This document shows, one piece after another, positions 60,567 through 64,000 of a stretch of DNA of 64,000 nt. The position numbers and the translations under genes are program-made. Each line of letters begins with the position of its first letter. The stretch's first letter is position 1. The stretch is from Caballeronia grimmiae (GTDB taxonomy: Bacteria; Pseudomonadota; Gammaproteobacteria; Burkholderiales; Burkholderiaceae), in the NCBI RefSeq assembly GCF_000698555.1, contig NZ_JFHE01000011.1, forward strand, positions 62,001 to 126,000, in the 5' to 3' direction. The notes below the pieces were generated by a model, which worked only from the letters and a program-made list of their open reading frames with translations, did no database searches and had not been told where the DNA came from.

Positions 60567-61577
60567 ATGGATCGGCTACAAGCAATGCAGGTCTTTACTC
60601 GCGTCGTCGACACCAACAGCTTTTCGCGCGCAGCGGACACGCTGAACCTGCCGCGTGCATCGGTGACGACGATCATTCAGAACCTCGAAGCCTTTCTCAA
60701 CGTGCGGCTGCTTCAGCGCACCACGCGCAGGCTCAATCTGACGCCCGACGGCGCCGCCTACTACGAGCGATGCGTGCGCATCCTCGCGGACATCGAGGAA
60801 GCCGAGAGCACGTTCTCCAACAACGGCAAGGGGCCGCACGGCAAGTTGCGCGTGGACATGCCGGGGGCCATCGGGCGGCTGATCGTCATGCCCCAGCTAT
60901 GCGATTTCCACACGCGCTATCCGGACATCGAACTGATGATGGGCTTCGGCGACAAGCCGGTCGATCTCATCCAGGAAGGCGTCGATTGCGTGATCCGCGT
61001 CGGTACGCTGCAGGATTCGAGTCTTGTCGCGCGGCGCATCGGCGTGTTTCAGGGCGTCACGGTGGCCAGCGCTCAGTATCTGGAACGCAACGGCACGCCG
61101 ACGACGCTCGACGATCTGCAGAACCACACGGCCGTCAATTATTTCTCGAGCCGGACTGGGCGAATCATGGACATGGATTTCGTCGTGGACGGCGAGACCA
61201 TCGAAGTGAAGATGCGCGGCATGATCGCGGTGAACGATGCCGAAGCGTATCTGAGTTGCGGGCTCAAGGGCGTGGGCATCGTTCAGGTGCCGCGATTCAT
61301 GGCGCTGCCGTATCTGCGTTCGGGCGAACTCGTCGAACTGCTGCCGCAATGGAGCCCGATGCCGATGCCCATTTCAGCGGTGTATCCGCACAACCGGCAT
61401 TTGTCGCCCAAGGTGCGCGTGTTCGTCGACTGGGTGGCGGAGCTGTTCGAACGCTGCCCGCTGCTGCAGGGCCAGAAGGAAGCGGAAGAACGCTGCCTGC
61501 CGACGAGCACCGCATCGCCGATGATCGTTCGCCACGGCACGCCCGAAGTCGCGGGCACGGCGGACGTCGTGGTTTGA
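60567..61577 (+). CDS. ceoR: LysR-family regulator CeoR
   Basis: The 336-residue protein opens MDRLQAMQVFTRVVDTNSFS, with the LysR helix-turn-helix RAADTLNLPRASVTTIIQNL, then an effector domain (HGKLRVDMPGAIGRLIVMPQ, DIELMMGFGDKPVDLIQEGV, YPHNRHLSPKVRVFVDWVAE). It is divergent from the llpE-ceoAB-opcM operon, as ceoR is in B. cenocepacia, where it responds to salicylate. The GAAGG ribosome site is 9 nt before the ATG. Confidence 0.92.
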   Translation: MDRLQAMQVFTRVVDTNSFSRAADTLNLPRASVTTIIQNLEAFLNVRLLQRTTRRLNLTPDGAAYYERCVRILADIEEAESTFSNNGKGPHGKLRVDMPGAIGRLIVMPQLCDFHTRYPDIELMMGFGDKPVDLIQEGVDCVIRVGTLQDSSLVARRIGVFQGVTVASAQYLERNGTPTTLDDLQNHTAVNYFSSRTGRIMDMDFVVDGETIEVKMRGMIAVNDAEAYLSCGLKGVGIVQVPRFMALPYLRSGELVELLPQWSPMPMPISAVYPHNRHLSPKVRVFVDWVAELFERCPLLQGQKEAEERCLPTSTASPMIVRHGTPEVAGTADVVV

Positions 61578-61727
61578 CGGCTCGACGATTATTCGTCGCA
61601 ATAGATAAATCTATTCGTCAATAGGCCATTTATCCGCCGCACCGGCGCGACTACATTTCGTCCTGTCACGGCGCATCGTTCATTCGCACGATGCGCCGTA
61701 TCCCGAAGGATCGAAAGGAGTCGCACC

Positions 61728-62072
61728 ATGAAACGCTATCTGCTCACGAGCCTCTCGCTCGCCGCTGTGTCTGCCGTGATCTCGAGCACCGCTTTTGCGG
61801 AAGGCGGCCAGGGAATCGGCCGTGCGGGAACGTATCTCACGCCTACGCAAAGCACGGCAAGCGCAAGCGAAACGCCCAAAACGCGTGCGCAAGTGCGGGC
61901 CGAACTCGCCGCAGCCTATTCGAACGGCTCTTTGCCGGCGCTCAATCGCAATACCTATCCTTCGCGAAGCATGTGGGGCGACGCTGTCGCCGCGCAGGCA
62001 GAAGCGCACAACCGGGCAATCGTCGATTACGCGAATGGCGCGCCGGCCGCCGCGAATCTGAGCTCACGCTGA
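61728..62072 (+). CDS. DUF4148 secreted protein
   Basis: The 114-residue protein has a signal peptide (MKRYLLTSLSLAAVSAVISS, cleavage near TAFA-EGG) and the DUF4148 core KTRAQVRAELAAAYSNGSL followed by NTYPSRSMWGDAVAAQAEA. DUF4148 proteins are abundant small periplasmic proteins of Burkholderiaceae with unknown function. AAAGGAG precedes the ATG. Confidence 0.93.
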   Translation: MKRYLLTSLSLAAVSAVISSTAFAEGGQGIGRAGTYLTPTQSTASASETPKTRAQVRAELAAAYSNGSLPALNRNTYPSRSMWGDAVAAQAEAHNRAIVDYANGAPAAANLSSR

Positions 62073-62108
62073 TTCGTTCGTCATTCTAACTATCCGAAGG
62101 ATAAGCCC

Positions 62109-62234
62109 ATGTTCGATACCGAATCGGCACTGGAGCAATTCTCATTGCTCGATGATTTCTCGACGGACGCGCCCGTCTGGCGTCCGTTCGCACCGGACGA
62201 AACTCAACAGCACGTCGACGCCGAGACTCTTTAG
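62109..62234 (+). CDS. Small hypothetical protein
   Basis: The 41-residue acidic protein (MFDTESALEQFSLLDDFSTD) is preceded by AAGGATAAGCCC. It follows the DUF4148 gene closely and ends 4 bp into the convergent MocR gene. No family is recognised. Confidence 0.5.
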   Translation: MFDTESALEQFSLLDDFSTDAPVWRPFAPDETQQHVDAETL

Positions 62235-63802
62235 GAACCCGCTTCCACCGCGCTCAACGCCCGCTCGATCACGCCCGCCAGCTTTGCAAAGGCGGGCGCG
62301 ATCTCGGCGTTCGGCACACACGCATAGCCCAGCATCAAGCCCCTGCGCGCGTCTTCCTGATTCATGTAGTAGTGCGTGAGCGGACGCGTGACCACGCCGC
62401 TCGCGAGCGCATCGTCGGTGATCGCGCGATCGCTCGCGTTGCCGGGCAATTCGAGCACGAAGTGCAGGCCCGCTTCGTCGCCGCGCACGGCGAGCGTTTC
62501 ACCGAAATGCGCGCCGATCGCGTCGATGAGCAACTGGCGCCGTTCATCGTAAAGGCCGCGCATGCGCCGCACATGCGACGTCAAATGACCATCCAGAATG
62601 AATTCGGTCATCACCGCCTGCTGCATCAACTGGCCTTCGCGGTATAGCTCCGCGACGCCGGTGCGGAACGTATCGACGAGATTCTCCGGCACGACCATAT
62701 AGCCCATGCGCAAGCCGGGAAACATCATCTTGCCGAGACTGCCGACATAGATGACCTGCCCCGCGTCATCGAGTCCCTGCAGCGACGAAAGGGGCCGGCT
62801 GCGATAACGGAACTCGCTGTCGTAGTCGTCCTCGATGATCCACACGCCATGCTGCCGCGCGAATTCGAGCAGCGCACGACGCCTCGCGAGACTCATCACC
62901 ATGCCGAGCGGATACTGATGCGACGGCGTCACGAGCGCAATGCGCGGCGGCGCGGCCATGTCGCGCGCGCTCGGATTGAGGCCTTCTTCGTCGACGGGCA
63001 CGGGCACGAGCGTCAGCCCCGACGCCTGCAGCACGCTGCGCACGCCCCAGTAGCACGGCTCCTCGACCCACGCGCGATCGCCGCTATCAGTCAGAAGACG
63101 CACCGCGAGATCGATCGATTGATGAATCCCCGTCGTGATGATGATCTGATCCGGCGTGCATTTCACCGAACGCGCGACGCGCAGATAGTCCGACAACGCG
63201 CGCCGTAGCGGCCGATACCCGCCCCCCGGCGCATACGTCAGCAAGTCGGGACTCGCGCGCTTCCAGAGCCGCGACTGCAAACGGCTCCACGTCCGCGACG
63301 GAAACTCCGCCACATCCGGCACGCCCGGCATGAACGCGCCCCACTGCTTCGGCGCGACGCCCGCGTGGGCGATCAGCCGCGCGCCCCGCTTCGATATCAG
63401 GCAAGGCTTGCGCGGCGTTTCATCGGCCGGTTCCTGCGGCTTGCGCACAGCCGCACGGTCGTTCGGGGCGGTATCGGCGACATAGGTGCCGCTGCCGGTC
63501 GTCGACGTGACATAGCCTTCGGCCGTCAACTGCTCGTACACGTGCAGCACCGTATTGCGCGCGACGCTGATATCGGCCGCCAGCATGCGCGAGCTCGGCA
63601 GCTTCGCCCCCGACGCAAGCTGACCGGTCAAAATGGCCTGCTGCATCGCCTCGAGCAGTTGCCGGTAGACCGGCTCTTCCCGCGCGCGGTCGATTCGCGC
63701 ATTCAGCCAGTCTGCAAGGTGGATCGTAGTCAAGGTGCTGTCCCGGGACGAGGCGCCAGCGCCGAAAGTGGCTCCCCGATGAATATTGAAATGGTTCCCC
63801 AT
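62231..63802 (-). CDS. MocR-family GntR/aminotransferase regulator
   Basis: The 523-residue protein has an N-terminal GntR winged helix (PVYRQLLEAMQQAILTGQLA, GAKLPSSRMLAADISVARNT, VYEQLTAEGYVTSTTGSGTY) and a type-I aminotransferase-like domain with the PLP lysine in VIYVGSLGKMMFPGLRMGYM. MocR regulators (PdxR, GabR) sense PLP or amines. It is divergent from an ABC ATPase gene, which it may regulate. ATG 63802 starts MGNHFNIHRG; a start further in is possible. Confidence 0.92.
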   Translation of the reverse strand: MGNHFNIHRGATFGAGASSRDSTLTTIHLADWLNARIDRAREEPVYRQLLEAMQQAILTGQLASGAKLPSSRMLAADISVARNTVLHVYEQLTAEGYVTSTTGSGTYVADTAPNDRAAVRKPQEPADETPRKPCLISKRGARLIAHAGVAPKQWGAFMPGVPDVAEFPSRTWSRLQSRLWKRASPDLLTYAPGGGYRPLRRALSDYLRVARSVKCTPDQIIITTGIHQSIDLAVRLLTDSGDRAWVEEPCYWGVRSVLQASGLTLVPVPVDEEGLNPSARDMAAPPRIALVTPSHQYPLGMVMSLARRRALLEFARQHGVWIIEDDYDSEFRYRSRPLSSLQGLDDAGQVIYVGSLGKMMFPGLRMGYMVVPENLVDTFRTGVAELYREGQLMQQAVMTEFILDGHLTSHVRRMRGLYDERRQLLIDAIGAHFGETLAVRGDEAGLHFVLELPGNASDRAITDDALASGVVTRPLTHYYMNQEDARRGLMLGYACVPNAEIAPAFAKLAGVIERALSAVEAGS

Positions 63803-63927
63803 TGTAGAACCGTCTCAGGCTATAGTTAGCGCAAGTAGTGGAAAAAATTTCCGGAGCCGCTCGCCGTCCCGTTGCGGCGCCGGCATCCGAAATATCCGCA
63901 TTCAGCTTTCCGAAGGAGACACGGAAG

Positions 63928-64000
63928 ATGAAATCCGATCAGGTGATCGTCAGCTTTCGCGGCGTCCGAAAGACTTACGACGGCGAAACGCTCGTCGTGA
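63928..64000 (+). CDS. ABC transporter ATP-binding protein, N-terminus only
   Basis: Translation from ATG 63928 gives MKSDQVIVSFRGVRKTYDGE and then TLVV before the window ends. FRGVRKTYDGE resembles the start of polyamine/putrescine-type (PotA/PotG) ATPases. GAAGGAGACACGG precedes the ATG. No Walker motif lies within the window. Confidence 0.7.
   Translation, partial: MKSDQVIVSFRGVRKTYDGETLVV

Overview
The window comes from a high-GC betaproteobacterium of the Burkholderiaceae, most likely Caballeronia or Paraburkholderia. The grounds are a ceo-type efflux operon (llpE-ceoA-ceoB-opcM with divergent ceoR), DUF4148 and MocR genes, a Burkholderia-style cobalamin cluster using CobN plus ChlI/ChlD-like proteins, and Burkholderia-type phage genes.

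Region 1 (1 to about 29,380) is the right part of a lambda-like siphophage prophage. The left end lies outside the window. Reading leftward on the minus strand from the repressor: a Cro/YdaS-like regulator, CII-like protein, Rha/KilAC antirepressor, an O-like replication protein with iteron-like repeats inside its gene, many small ATGA-coupled genes, a BrnT/BrnA toxin-antitoxin pair, HNH nuclease, terminase, portal, protease, HK97-type capsid, connectors, tail tube, a G/GT pair with a canonical -1 slippery site, a chimeric tape-measure/tail-fibre gene, and tail-tip proteins L and K. On the plus strand: the S24-type CI repressor, an accessory (moron) block, then a second early operon of small zinc-binding proteins, a MazG-like protein, an orphan C5 methyltransferase, excisionase and tyrosine integrase. 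The same ATTACC-N4-GGTAAT operator occurs at both early promoters, about 3.8 kb apart, so CI probably silences both arms. The prophage interrupts a TerC-family gene whose 3' end lies just beyond int.

Region 2 (29,536 to 49,924) is a cobalamin cluster: DUF4186-cobM-cobK-cbiD-cobL on the minus strand; cobG-cobH-cobI-(cbiG-cobJ fusion) on the plus strand; a minus-strand cobW-cobN-chlI-like-vWA operon; plus-strand cobE-cobO-cobB-DUF1289; and cbtB-cbtA cobalt uptake genes. Four cobalamin riboswitches precede cobG, cobW, cobE and cbtB. The genes take precorrin-2 through ring contraction and methylations to hydrogenobyrinate, then amidation, cobalt insertion and adenosylation. Lower-ligand and nucleotide-loop genes are not in the window. 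A histidine-phosphatase-like gene follows.

Region 3 (49,952 to 64,000) is chromosomal: DUF1428 and monooxygenase-fold proteins, a pyrroline-2-carboxylate reductase-like enzyme, polyphosphate kinase 2, the ceo efflux operon with its LysR regulator, a DUF4148 secreted protein, a MocR regulator, and the start of an ABC-transporter ATPase cut by the window edge.
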